Source: Pectinophora gossypiella (Eukaryota; Arthropoda; Insecta; Lepidoptera; Gelechiidae). Taken from it: a stretch of DNA of 64,000 nt. Below, one piece after another: positions 1 to 10,500 of this stretch. Where the stretch lies: NCBI RefSeq assembly GCF_024362695.1, contig NC_065417.1, positions 6,069,001 through 6,133,000 of the forward strand. Reading direction: 5' to 3'. Within the stretch, counting starts at the first letter, position 1, and every line of letters begins with the position of its first letter. The notes below the pieces were generated by a model that worked only from the letters and a program-made list of their open reading frames with translations, ran no database searches and was not told where the DNA came from. The translations under genes were made by a program, and so were the position numbers.

Positions 1-1661
1 AGAACCCGTTCCAATATCTTGGATAAAACAGGTAAAACTGAAATTGGGCGATAGTTGCCTGGGTCAGTTTTAGAGCCAGACTTGAAAATGGGACTAACTT
101 TTGCTATCTTAAGTGAGTCGGGGAAATGACCAACGCTCAACAAGTTATTTATAGATTCAGTTAGTTTATTAACTATCAATGGTTTCATACATTTTACAGC
201 TTTGGTATTTGTACCATCAATTCCAGAGCTAGAACTAGGGTCAAGATTGTCAATTATTTTAGAAATTTCATCTGCTGTACATGGTTTTAAGTTATTAAGT
301 GAGATAGTATCCGATTGTATGGATGGTGAAAAGGGTGCATGATTGTATGAAAGATTAGTTTTTATTGTATTTGCCAGGATAGATCCAATAGTGGAGAAAT
401 ATTGGTTAAATGCGTTACACACTTTGATTGGGTCATTAATAGTTTGGGAGTCTATGGAGAGTGTTGGGGGAACACGACTTTGTTTTAGTTCATTAGCTGA
501 TAGATGATTTATTAGATTCCAGGTTTTTTGTGGATTTTTGAGACATTTAGTGAATTTGTTATAGTAGTATGAATCCTTAGTACTCTTAACTTTGTCGGCA
601 ACTTCATCTCTCTTCATTTGAAATTTTTTCTTTATCGTTTCATTTTCAGGATCGATCATTAATTGAGACCACAGCCCATTTCTCTGGCTGATACCGTGTA
701 TGATGTCTTTTTGTATCCAATCTTTTTGTGGTAAGTTCAGTATCTTTTGTTTCTTAACTTTATTCTCGTCTATGTGTTTTTTAATTGTAGCTTCTAGTAG
801 TGTATAGTCTGGATCTAGGTTATCAATCTCAGCAAGTTTAAGTGCTTGATATAACCTTTCGTAGTCTATAGCTTCGTACGTGTGTCGTTGTTTTGATGGC
901 GGTTTGTATTTTTTTAGCTCAAGGTAAATATGGTTGTGGTCGGACATTGACGATTTAATTATTGTCATGTTGTAGCTGTCCGTACTTAGGGCTGTGCTTA
1001 CGTGGTCTATGATTGTATTTGTTTTTGGAGTTTTTCTTGTACAATAGTCTTCATCAATTTTTTTTAGTATTTTGTATCCAGCCTCTTTTAAGGTATAAGT
1101 GTATAATTTCTTATTCTTGACAGCAGTATTTGGGGATCTTGCCAACAAATCAACGTTAAAATCACCAAAGATCAGGCCTCGCTTCCGTGTTTGTAACTGG
1201 GAATCCAATGTATCCAAAAAATTTTCTAAATTTGTGTTTCCAGGGTAGTATACTACACCAACATCCAGCGCGTATTTTTTTAATTTAATCCATAGATAAT
1301 TATTACCATTCCAATATAATGATAACGATTGACTGTGCTCTAGGTTATTATGAACATAAGCTGAAACGCCACCACCAGTTCTGTCAGTTCTGATATTATA
1401 ATGATGTGTATAGTTGGGAATTTGGAAACGCAGTGCTTGCTCTTCAGACGAAAACCAAGTTTCGGTTATCAAAATGATGTGTATAGTGGTATTAACTGAG
1501 CGGAGAATACATTTCAGTTCGTCGAACTTTCCTTTCCCACATATACTTTGTGCATTTAGATAGTAGAAATTCAGGCGTGACTTGGTAGGACGCAGATCAG
1601 AATAATTTGATATAACTTGATAGCTTATGTTGTGGCTAAGTTTAGTTTTTACGGTGCTCAG
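1..1661 (-). CDS. LINE ORF2: endonuclease and start of reverse transcriptase (partial, runs off left edge)
   Basis: Read leftward on the minus strand from 1661, one frame is open for 553 codons to the window edge with no stop. It begins with an APE-type endonuclease: FYYLNAQS near codon 31, then ITETW, FGDFNVD and the closing SMSDHNHIYLEL. A linker follows, then the first reverse-transcriptase motifs (SSSGIDGTN, KVSPIFKSG, NYRPISVLP). The protein would nick target DNA and copy the element's RNA. The first ATG in this frame is only at 968 (about codon 232), inside the endonuclease, so translation must enter from ORF1 or at a non-ATG codon. The frame starts exactly at the last base of the ORF1 AAC codon, one base back. 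The clade looks jockey/CR1/L2-like; exact placement is uncertain. The intact frame suggests a recent insertion. Confidence 0.88.
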   Translation of the reverse strand, partial: MSTVKTKLSHNISYQVISNYSDLRPTKSRLNFYYLNAQSICGKGKFDELKCILRSVNTTIHIILITETWFSSEEQALRFQIPNYTHHYNIRTDRTGGGVSAYVHNNLEHSQSLSLYWNGNNYLWIKLKKYALDVGVVYYPGNTNLENFLDTLDSQLQTRKRGLIFGDFNVDLLARSPNTAVKNKKLYTYTLKEAGYKILKKIDEDYCTRKTPKTNTIIDHVSTALSTDSYNMTIIKSSMSDHNHIYLELKKYKPPSKQRHTYEAIDYERLYQALKLAEIDNLDPDYTLLEATIKKHIDENKVKKQKILNLPQKDWIQKDIIHGISQRNGLWSQLMIDPENETIKKKFQMKRDEVADKVKSTKDSYYYNKFTKCLKNPQKTWNLINHLSANELKQSRVPPTLSIDSQTINDPIKVCNAFNQYFSTIGSILANTIKTNLSYNHAPFSPSIQSDTISLNNLKPCTADEISKIIDNLDPSSSSGIDGTNTKAVKCMKPLIVNKLTESINNLLSVGHFPDSLKIAKVSPIFKSGSKTDPGNYRPISVLPVLSKILERV

Positions 1662-2572
1662 TTTTTTGCAGCTGCTTCAATAATTTTGGGTACTCCTTTC
1701 ACATACTTTATAGTAAGATTCTTTTCTCCGTTCTTCTGTCTTTGATCTAGTTCTTCCTTTAAGGTTTGCATCAACTTCTGCTGATTTGGAGTCTGGTCCG
1801 AGTACAGCTTAATTCCTTCCGGCAACTTCTTTGAACGCAATAGTTTCCTGACAGGTTCTTCGTTTTCAAAGCAGACCTTTATTCTACGATTTGACGTTTT
1901 TTTGAATTTTCCAATCCTGAATACGTTCGTGGGGGATGGTGTGTTTTCAACAGCGTCGCATAGAATTTTATAGACATCATCATTGTCCTTATTGACGCGT
2001 TCTTCCGAGCTCCCAAGCGTCTGTTCAGCGATTCCAGCAACAATTACGTTTTTCATTCTATTGTGGCGGTCTTGAAGCTCTTTTATCAAATCCTCGTTAG
2101 AAATCGAAGAAGATGCGGACTTACAATTTCTCAAGTCGATCTCCAAATTCTTAATTTTATTCTCACCAACTGAAACTTTTTTGTCTATGTCTGATATTTG
2201 TTTTTTTAGCGTAATCTGTTCAGTCGAGAGATGTGACGTTAATGATTTGACATCCTGAATAGCTTGCATAGTTTCAGCGTGCGAAGTTTTTATCTCTGAT
2301 ATCTGGATTTTCAATTCGGAAATCCCGTCACGCATTTGGTTCGTGTTTTGAACATTGGAGGCAAGTAAGTTTTCCAACATAGAAGTAATCTTAGCGATTT
2401 CAGAACGTAATTCTCTTATCTCGCTATTGCACTCATAATGACGATCATCAGGCTGCTTTCTTTTACGCACGGTGATCTGACTATCCATGGCTTCCTGAGA
2501 TAATTTGGAAAGGTCAGGTTGAGATTGGGAGCCGCCTTCATTTTTTGACGGAGATCGCAACAGCAAGCTCAT
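1658..2572 (-). CDS. LINE ORF1 RNA-binding protein
   Basis: 304 codons from ATG to TGA, intact. An N-terminal basic and serine-rich stretch (MSLLLRSPSKNEGG) is followed by a long heptad-like coiled coil (about residues 48-150), then an RRM-like segment (NVIVAGIAEQ ... VFRIGKFK ... RRIKVCFENE) and a C-terminal domain (LTIKYVKGVPKI). This is the usual plan of LINE ORF1 proteins that trimerise and coat the element RNA. ORF2 follows in the -1 frame and overlaps the stop. The element points opposite to the TMEM184 gene and probably sits in one of its introns. Family naming is by architecture only. Confidence 0.88.
   Translation of the reverse strand: MSLLLRSPSKNEGGSQSQPDLSKLSQEAMDSQITVRKRKQPDDRHYECNSEIRELRSEIAKITSMLENLLASNVQNTNQMRDGISELKIQISEIKTSHAETMQAIQDVKSLTSHLSTEQITLKKQISDIDKKVSVGENKIKNLEIDLRNCKSASSSISNEDLIKELQDRHNRMKNVIVAGIAEQTLGSSEERVNKDNDDVYKILCDAVENTPSPTNVFRIGKFKKTSNRRIKVCFENEEPVRKLLRSKKLPEGIKLYSDQTPNQQKLMQTLKEELDQRQKNGEKNLTIKYVKGVPKIIEAAAKN
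1661..1667 (-). promoter_or_regulatory. Candidate -1 frameshift slippery heptamer A AAA AAC
   Basis: On the minus strand ORF1 ends GCA AAA AAC TGA. The heptamer A AAA AAC fits the X XXY YYZ rule in the ORF1 frame, and the stop follows immediately. A one-base slip back gives CTG AGC ACC, which is exactly the ORF2 frame. ORF2 has no ATG before its endonuclease motifs. Only a weak 4-bp stem (TAGC/GCTA) is visible about 25 bases downstream, so a stimulatory structure is unproven. Confidence 0.55.
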
Positions 2573-3086
2573 AGTCTATAATGCACAAAGAATTACTCAC
2601 TCGTAGAAAATGAATGTGTGCGTACTGCAATCTGTAGCTGTGTTCCGCAGGTTCGCTGTTGTGGCGCGCGTACGTCACTCGTTAGTAACACAATTGTTGG
2701 AATTTCGAGCTTATAGCAATGGAAACTAAAATGAATATTGAGATACGCGAACAACTATATATTTTTAGAAAAAAGAAACACACGTCTGCTCGTGGCGAAG
2801 TCGAACACACAAATTCCTCTTCTCTTCACATTCACATCAAAGTTATGATCATAATTTCGAAGCAAATAGATTTTCCAAGCCGGTGATGTAACGGCAATGA
2901 CGGCCTCACGACCTAAGGTCGCCAGTCGGACCGTTAGGCAGACACTTTCTTTTTACGTGCTCCTAGCTTCAATGTTATATTGATGTCTTACCTTTGATAT
3001 TCATTAAAATTCTGAATCCTTTACTTCATCTCACTATAGGTTCGTTACAGAAGTCTTATTATCAAGATTATGTATAGTTTTATCTA
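2573..3086. other. LINE 5' UTR and flank; no gene seen
   Basis: This stretch lies upstream of ORF1 on the minus strand and probably holds the LINE 5' UTR. The first ~150 bases are richer in CG than the surroundings (GTGGCGCGCGTACGTCAC). I could not place the element's 5' end or a target-site duplication because its 3' end is outside the window. No TMEM184 exon was found here. Confidence 0.5.
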
Positions 3087-3441
3087 ACCCATCATCATCC
3101 CCCTAGCATTAACCCGTTTTTCACAGGGTCCGCTTACCTAACCTGAATTTTTCACAAATCCGGTTTTTTACAGAAGCAACTGCCTGTCTGACCTTCCAAA
3201 CCGCGAAAATCAGCTCAATACGGGTTAGGTCACATACCTCCGAAAAAGTATTTCTCAGGAATGTGGGTTTCCTTACGATGTATCCTTCACCGCTGAGCAC
3301 GTTTTATTTATTTATGACCCCAACGTGAATTCGAAAACAAATTCGACAATCATTTAGGCCTGTGCTGGACTCGAACTTGCGACCTCAAAGTGAGAGGCAA
3401 GCGTTCTACCAACGGGGCTACCAGGGTACCCACGGCACGGC
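3087..3441 (-). mobile_element. SINE family C, full copy with 11-bp target duplication
   Basis: A tRNA-like head lies at the high-coordinate end (minus strand: GTAGCCCCGTTGGTAGAACG, then a B box AAGTTCGAGTCCAGC). The element is flanked by AGTTTTATCTA at 3076-3086 and 3442-3452. Further copies are at 3468 (inverted), 43708 and 54090. Confidence 0.85.
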
Positions 3442-3467
3442 AGTTTTATCTACTTAATCCATATTCC

Positions 3468-3618
3468 GGAGAAATGGGTTTCTTAGGTATGTGACCTAAC
3501 CTACACTGGGGTTTTCCATTCGCGGGTTAGAAGGTCAGACAGGCAGTCGTTTCTAGTAAAAAACCGGATCTGTCTTCAGGTTAGGTAAGCCGTTCTTGTG
3601 AAAACGGGATAAGTAGCG
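3468..3618 (+). mobile_element. SINE family C fragment, inverted to its neighbour
   Basis: This is the 3' half of the same SINE in the opposite orientation (GTATGTGACCTAACCT ... CAGACAGGCAGTCG ... GTGAAAACGGGATAA). With the copy at 3087-3441 it forms an imperfect inverted repeat close upstream of the first visible TMEM184 exon. Confidence 0.8.
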
Positions 3619-3904
3619 AGATGACGATGTTTACATTTATCTACCAATCCTGGCACTTACTATCGCTCTGGAACGTATTATGGCTCTTCCACAACACTGT
3701 TTTGAAGCGAAACAGTAACTGGATGTTATCTGTGTGCGAGTACATAACTGCGAGTCTCCATATATCGATGTGGAGAATCTGAAGTCTGACTCGTCATCCT
3801 TGCCGTGTTCGGCAACAGCGACTGCTGCTACTGGTGCTATGTGGTTGATCTTTGATGGTGAACTCTATGCATTTTAATACGAATGTTAATTGTTTCCATT
3901 ACAG

Positions 3905-4070
3905 ATTTACCAGCACCTGCGCTGGTACACGAACCCGTCGGAGCAGCGTTGGATCGTGCGCATTCTGTTCATCGTGCCCATCTACGGGTGCTACAGTTGG
4001 ATCTCGCTGCTGTTCTTCAACGGCAACTCCTACTATGTCTACTTCTTCACCGTCAGGGATTGCTATGAGG
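3905..4070 (+). CDS. Tmem184: TMEM184 exon (IYQHLRWYT...TVRDCYE)
   Basis: The acceptor TTTCCATTACAG precedes it and the donor GTAAGT follows. It starts in phase 0 and leaves one base over. It encodes IYQHLRWYTNPSEQRW, a membrane segment RILFIVPIYGCYSWISLLFF, and the family signature VYFFTVRDCYE. A SINE begins 38 bases past the donor. Confidence 0.93.
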
Positions 4071-7000
4071 GTAAGTGGCTGTCTCTCTATGGCGTTTATA
4101 GCTTTATTCATCATCATCATCAGCCCATTAACGTCCCCACTGTTGGAGCACGGGCCTTCCCTATGGATGGATAGGGAGATCGGGCCTTAAACTATCACGC
4201 GGGCCCAGTGCGGTTTGATGGTTATTAACGACTGCTAATGCAGCCGGGACCAACGGCTTAACGTGCTTTCCGAAGCACGGAGGAGCTCGAGATGAAAACT
4301 GTTTTTTTGTGGTCACCCATCCTATGACCGGCCTTTGCGAAAGTAGCTTAACTTCAACAATCGCAGATTGAGCGCGTTTACAGCTGCGCCACCGAGCTCC
4401 TATTAAATATAGCTTTATTAAATAGGTATAATTGACACAGTATTGTGAAACCCGCGTCCACGGCATGATGAACCGCGCAGACATGTGCCGTTCCCCATTG
4501 TAAAAACTCTAACAATAAGGACACTGGCTGATTTTATTTTTCAAATTTATTTTTCTTTTACTCTGTTTTTATCTGCCTAAAGGTTCGGTAATAAAGCTCT
4601 TTTTGCATACATTTTGCGACTTTTTAATGTCACATCATTGGTACCGCGCCACGCGAATTATGTCGAAGGTTTCGCCCAATAGCCGAATGACGTTTCTGCT
4701 CGTAGCCAGCATTTGCCGTGTCTATCAGTCAAAGCCCTCGATACAATGAGAGCCGCGCTCGGCGTGGTACCAGTACCGCTCGTGAAGGATCAATTAAACC
4801 TGGAGAAATTGACAGCAAAACATCTGTCATTCGGCCTTACAGCTCAAATATAGGATTATTCTTTTCTCATGGCTGCAAAATGTCAAATAAATACATTGCA
4901 ATATCCATACGTAATAGATTAAAAAGTATATGAAAGTCTTGAGACATTACTGCTATGGAAAGACATTCTTTTTGGCACGTTAGCCGTATGATTACGTGCC
5001 AAACGACATGTCTATACGAGTATTCTGTGTTTACAGTCTTCAATGTGAAGGTCAAAGGACACATTCAAGGGCTTTCTAGCGGGGAATTGTTAGTGATTTT
5101 ACAGCTCAATGACTTGATAATCCTTATCTACTAAAGTCTGTGAGATATATGCAGCGAGATAACTCATCTCACTCTAATGCTTCTAATTTTAATTAATGTA
5201 TGTAAATATGAAAGAAATTAATAAATACCTAGTATTTTACGTATTTTACCCTCATATTAGTTTGTTTCAATATAGTTAATTGAATAAAATATTGTTTAGA
5301 ATAGAATAGAAATAGTTTATTATAAAAGGACGCCACACACAAAAACAAGACAATAACATCATTTAAAATTTTCACAAAACAATTGGGTCGTGTACTAGGT
5401 CCAAGATAAATTATGAAATACTCATTACTAAATAAAGACAGATCTAAAACTAACGACAAACATTTTCTTTTATCTATTTAACTTATTTATGAATTTTAAT
5501 CACGTTTTTCTATGACGTCACAGTGTGCTTTTTCAAATAAATTCCATAGTAATTTCGTGTTTTGACGTTTAGTAAAAAGTAACTGATTTGACTAGTTGGA
5601 AACTAGCCTATTCAATAATATATTGTTTCTAATACAATACTCAATCACTTTATTGCCATTCATTATAAAATGAATTTTGGACATTTTAGACCATACAGGG
5701 CACAGCAAAAGTAGGCGAAATAAGTACACTAAATATTAATTTTTTGGTAACCGAAAATGTTTAGATAGGTTTGTGTTACTTATATTTTTTTTATGATTTG
5801 TGTATGAAATATGTTATAACCCACAAGTTCTGTACGAACTAACATTGTTCTCAATAGTATAAAGTTGAGCGTGAGAGAACTATGTAAGGACATTGAAGCA
5901 TTATTTTGTCCGAATGCAGAACCGACCTTGACCAGATTAAGCCAAATATTACATTATTCATTCATTTTTTTGCCCTACGTACTTACCTAGTTTCTAAGTT
6001 TTGAATAAATGGAATACGATGCAGAGGCATAGAACGTAACAAAACATCACGCCTATATCCTTGAAGGGGTAGGGACATCTATTTTTAAGTCCGATGTAAT
6101 AGGGCTTCTTCTTATCGTGTGGGTTGTGAGGTGTAATACCAACCTAATCAACCCTAGTGTCAGGGTTATTACTGAGCCGCCAAAGGCCCCTGACATGGCT
6201 CATATATCGACTACGTACCTACTCGCATCAGTATGTAGTAACCGGGACCAACGGCTTAACATGCCTTCCGAAGCACGGATCTTCTTACTTTCGGACAATC
6301 AGATGATCAGCCTGTAATGTCCTAACCAGACTAGGGATCACAAAGTGATTTTTTTGTGATATGTCCCCACCGGATTCGAACCCGGGACCTCCTGTAATAG
6401 GGCTAGTGACCGGGAACAAATCTTGGTAAGCACGTGATATCAAATTAGTATCTATGATCCAAGTGGTTTAAAACCCGGGTCTGGAGTCGAACCCGCAACA
6501 CTTCAACGTAAGTCATGCGAACAGGGTTATCACTTTACTCACCAACTGAAATTAATAGCTAAGTATCAGGGGTTAGGTAATATACATTACGTAGCCTGTG
6601 GCCACACTACGTACTGAGTTTGTTATCGAAAATAATGCATAGAAAACACCTCGGGTAATTATCCAGTATAATAAAAACAAGTCGCAATACCTACATATTT
6701 ATGTTTGAAAGTCTACGGTAGCGTCATTTTTTTTATCATCCGAATTACAAATATGCCGACAGCGCTTCCGTTCATTATTATCGCAACAGAATTTTCATAA
6801 CAAAATTTTGTTCAATTTAACGTAAATGTTTGCAAGTTTATAACCGTACAAATGACGTGGTTCAGTGGTCGAGCGTTGGGCTCACGATCCGGAGGTCCCG
6901 GGTTCGAATCCCGGTGGGGACATACCTATCACAAAAAAAACATTTTGTGATCCCTAGTTTGGTTAGGACATTACAGTCTGATCACCTGATTGTCCGAAAG

Positions 7001-7534
7001 TAAGATGATCCGTGCTTCGGAAGGCACGTTAAGCCGTTGGTCCCGGTTACTACTTACTGATGTAAGTAAGTAGTCGTTACATGAGCCATATCAGGGGCCT
7101 TTAGTGGCTCAATAATAACCCTGACACCAGGGTTGATGAAGTTGGTAATTCATCTCACAACCCACACGATAGAAGAAGACCGTACAAATTAAATTTTCAT
7201 CTCGTATCAAAGGGTTTGTATACCAGCGAGTTACCTTAGTTGCACGGGATATCCACTATGACGTTCTATGTTTTTGACTCGGAATCGCTGTAGGATGTTC
7301 AATGTATATAATATGCGTGCATGAATCATTTTGACTCATTATGATGACTACGAGAAGACGGTGTAGACTGATTTGACCCGTTCGCATTGATGAGGGCAGG
7401 TCATGTCCAGTAGTAGAACGTATACTATTTTCTTTCACTTAGCATCACACCTGTATCCCCAAAAGGGTAGTCAGAAGTATAAAGCCACTCCTCGCCAGCT
7501 ATGTTTAAGTTCCATGGGGCGAGTGTGTGTGTGT

Positions 7535-7565
<31 letters not shown>

Positions 7566-10500
7566 GATTTGATTGTTTCTTCTTGATTTTGAATTATTTA
7601 TGAAGCTAGGACGATCTACTTTATATTATTATTAAAATTTATTGTGTTATTCACAGCAGATATACCTTAGAGGAGCGAGTACCTAAAATATTGTTATAGG
7701 ATACGTCATGATGAAAACACATATTTTTTGTACTTGTTAACTACCCTTTTATTTTATGGTTGGAATTCCCAAGTACTGACATTCTGATAAACATAGATGC
7801 TTTATTTAAAAATTGACAATTCAAAGTGTAACTATCATATCAACTGAATGTAGATACTTCTGAATTTCAGTTTGAGTTTGGCCTGTTCACAGTGTAGTTC
7901 AAATTCAAACTTCAAATTCAAAAATATCTTTATTCACAAGGTAACATAGTTACATTTTGAAACGTCAATTTTAACATAACGAACGTCTCATCCGCCTAAA
8001 ACTACTGCAGCTTCGCACAACCTGTATAGCCGGGGGAAAGAAGCTGCAAGAAAATCCTCGGCACAGGGCCCTAGACGTCCTTTTTAAAAAAACATAAAAA
8101 GTTAAGTTAATTGAGTAATTTAGTGGCCTAAAAACAAAACATAAAAAAAAAATATCAAAAAAAAATAAATAAAAAAATAAAAATATCAGTTCTCAGACAG
8201 TTAATCCCATGCATTCTAAATACTTAATCATTAACCTTATCTTATAATAACCTTTTTTGCAAAGTTTCTCTTTAACTACTTGAAAAGCAAATTCAAAATA
8301 GTATTTCGGACCCCAATTATAAGCTTTTAATCTATGTGATTGGTGCCTAATTGTACCTATTTCTGTACTTGCAGCGTTCGTGATCTACAGCTTCCTGTCC
8401 TTGTGTTACGAGTACCTGGGCGGCGAGGGTAACATAATGTCGGAGCTGCGCGGGCGGCCGGTGCGCGCGTCCTGCGTCAATGGCACCTGCTGCCTCGCAG
8501 GCGCCACCTACACCATCGGCTTCCTGCGCTTCTGTAAACAGGCCACCCTGCAGTTCTGCCTCATCAAGCCCGTCTGCGCTTTCATCATCATATTCCTGCA
8601 GGTCAGTTGGGCTTTCATTTTTATTTGTTGAAATAGCTACTTGTCTATATTCTACTTAATAGATGATGAAATTGAAATTAATCTAAATTTATATTTTTAT
8701 CTGTTACACACGTTTTGCATAGTATATTAAAATATGATAGTAAAATGAAATAACATAATGAAACAGAATGCCGTTAGATTACAAAAAATAAAATACAGAT
8801 TTTTAATTACCTAGTATTTGTTTGATTATACTAAATTTATTTTAATGTTTGTTTTGAGTGCAATAAATAGAATTGTAATTGTAATTACAATGTCTTATTA
8901 CAATAAAATGTAACGGTGTGACGCACTTCATATAGTTTCTTGTACGTATTAAAACTGCGCGCTCAAACTGCTCCTGACCAGCTTTAGAGTAACACAAAAT
9001 TGATCTGACTGGGGTAAAATCAAACTCAATAATAACCCTGACACCAGGGTTGATGAGGTTGGTATTCCATCTCACAACCCACACGATAAGAAGAAGAATG
9101 ACGTCATGCCATACTGAAGTAAACTCGAGTTAAGGTTAAGGCGCCGTTTAAGAATACCGATTTTGAGCTGAGTTAGAGGAAGACATTGAATTCGCCTCAA
9201 CTGGGGACAGAGTCGAGGAAGGTTGGAGTCGACATCTTAGAATAGGAGTGTTAGTTCATTTTGCTTACCTCGGACTACCCCAATCGTGAGCTTACAAATT
9301 GAAATTCAAATATATTTATTTCAGACATTAACACATCCATAGGGGTTAGTATGAAAGGAAACTTAATAGCTAATGTTATCTTAATAATTTACTTATAAAT
9401 AAGAGCTGGGTTTTGGCCATATATGAGCCTTTGTCCAGTGCTCAAAAAATGAAACCTGGGCGCAGGCTGCTACAATTTTCATGAGGCTGTTTCCGCTGCC
9501 ACGCACCCTGCACATCAAGGATGCTACTCTCTTTCTCATAATAGCAGCAGAGCCATCTTGGGCATCTACGAAAACTTACGTTATGTTCATTTCTTAAATA
9601 AACGTGTATGGTTGTTGGCAGTCCGCTGGCCACTACCACGACGGCGACTGGTCTCCGGACGGCGGCTACCTGTACATCACGATCGTGTACAACATCTCCG
9701 TCAGTCTGGCGCTGTACGGCCTGTTCCTCTTCCTCGGCGCCACCAGGGAGATGCTCAAGCCCTTCGACCCGGTGCTAAAGTTCTTCACCGTCAAGTCCGT
9801 CATCTTCTTGTCCTTCTGGCAAGGTATGTGATCTTTAACACACTTCAAAAGGGTTAAAAACCAACAAGGGGTGATGTGCCGTTCCCGATACTATTCCCAA
9901 AGTGGGAATGTTCATGTTGTGAAAAATCTTTTGTACTAAAGAAAGGACAATGGCTGTTTTTTTTTTTCAAATTGTTCTTTCTTGTATCTGTTCATATCTG
10001 TCTAAAGGGTAGGTTAGGTAAAAAGCTCTTTTTACATAACTTTCTACAGTAGGAACATTCCCGGGAAGATAACGGCGCGTTACTGGTTAAAAAGGGCAAA
10101 TCGAAGCAATTCATCTAAAAAAGCAATATTGCAATTTGACATTTGCGCATATAAATGTAAGTGCGCAATGCAAACATGTCAAATAGCAATATTACTTTTT
10201 ATGTAGCCTTTTTAACCCCCAGAGGAGGAAGGCGCTTGCTCCTTCCAGAACAAGTAGTACTAGTGATAGTTTTAAATCTGATGGTATTGTTCTTTTTTTT
10301 TTCTTTTTAACTACGGCCGCTTTTCCCCAAAACATGCGTGGCCATAGAGTTGTCACTTATGATGGTTTATGGTAAAAAAACCACTTGATATTAACTCAGA
10401 ATCAGAATCATGAGCTGAATCATCCCTCTCAGTATTCGGTACGGTGTCGTAACACTCTGGATTATGAGAGAAAGCAGATAATTTTAGACGATATAGGAAG

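Larger units (their letters stand above)
4071..8374 (+). other. TMEM184 intron (4.3 kb) filled with SINEs and MITEs
   Basis: It holds SINE-B (4109-4407), palindromic MITEs (4482-4778), repeat H (5300-5612), two SINE-A copies (6107-6392, 6854-7178), a GT/G run (7522-7566) and a LINE 3' tail (7912-8105). I see no exon or RNA gene in it. Confidence 0.75.

Noticed and set aside
2573..3904. Missing upstream TMEM184 exon
   Set aside because: No phase-compatible stretch encoding the expected first membrane segment was found; the exon is probably left of the window.
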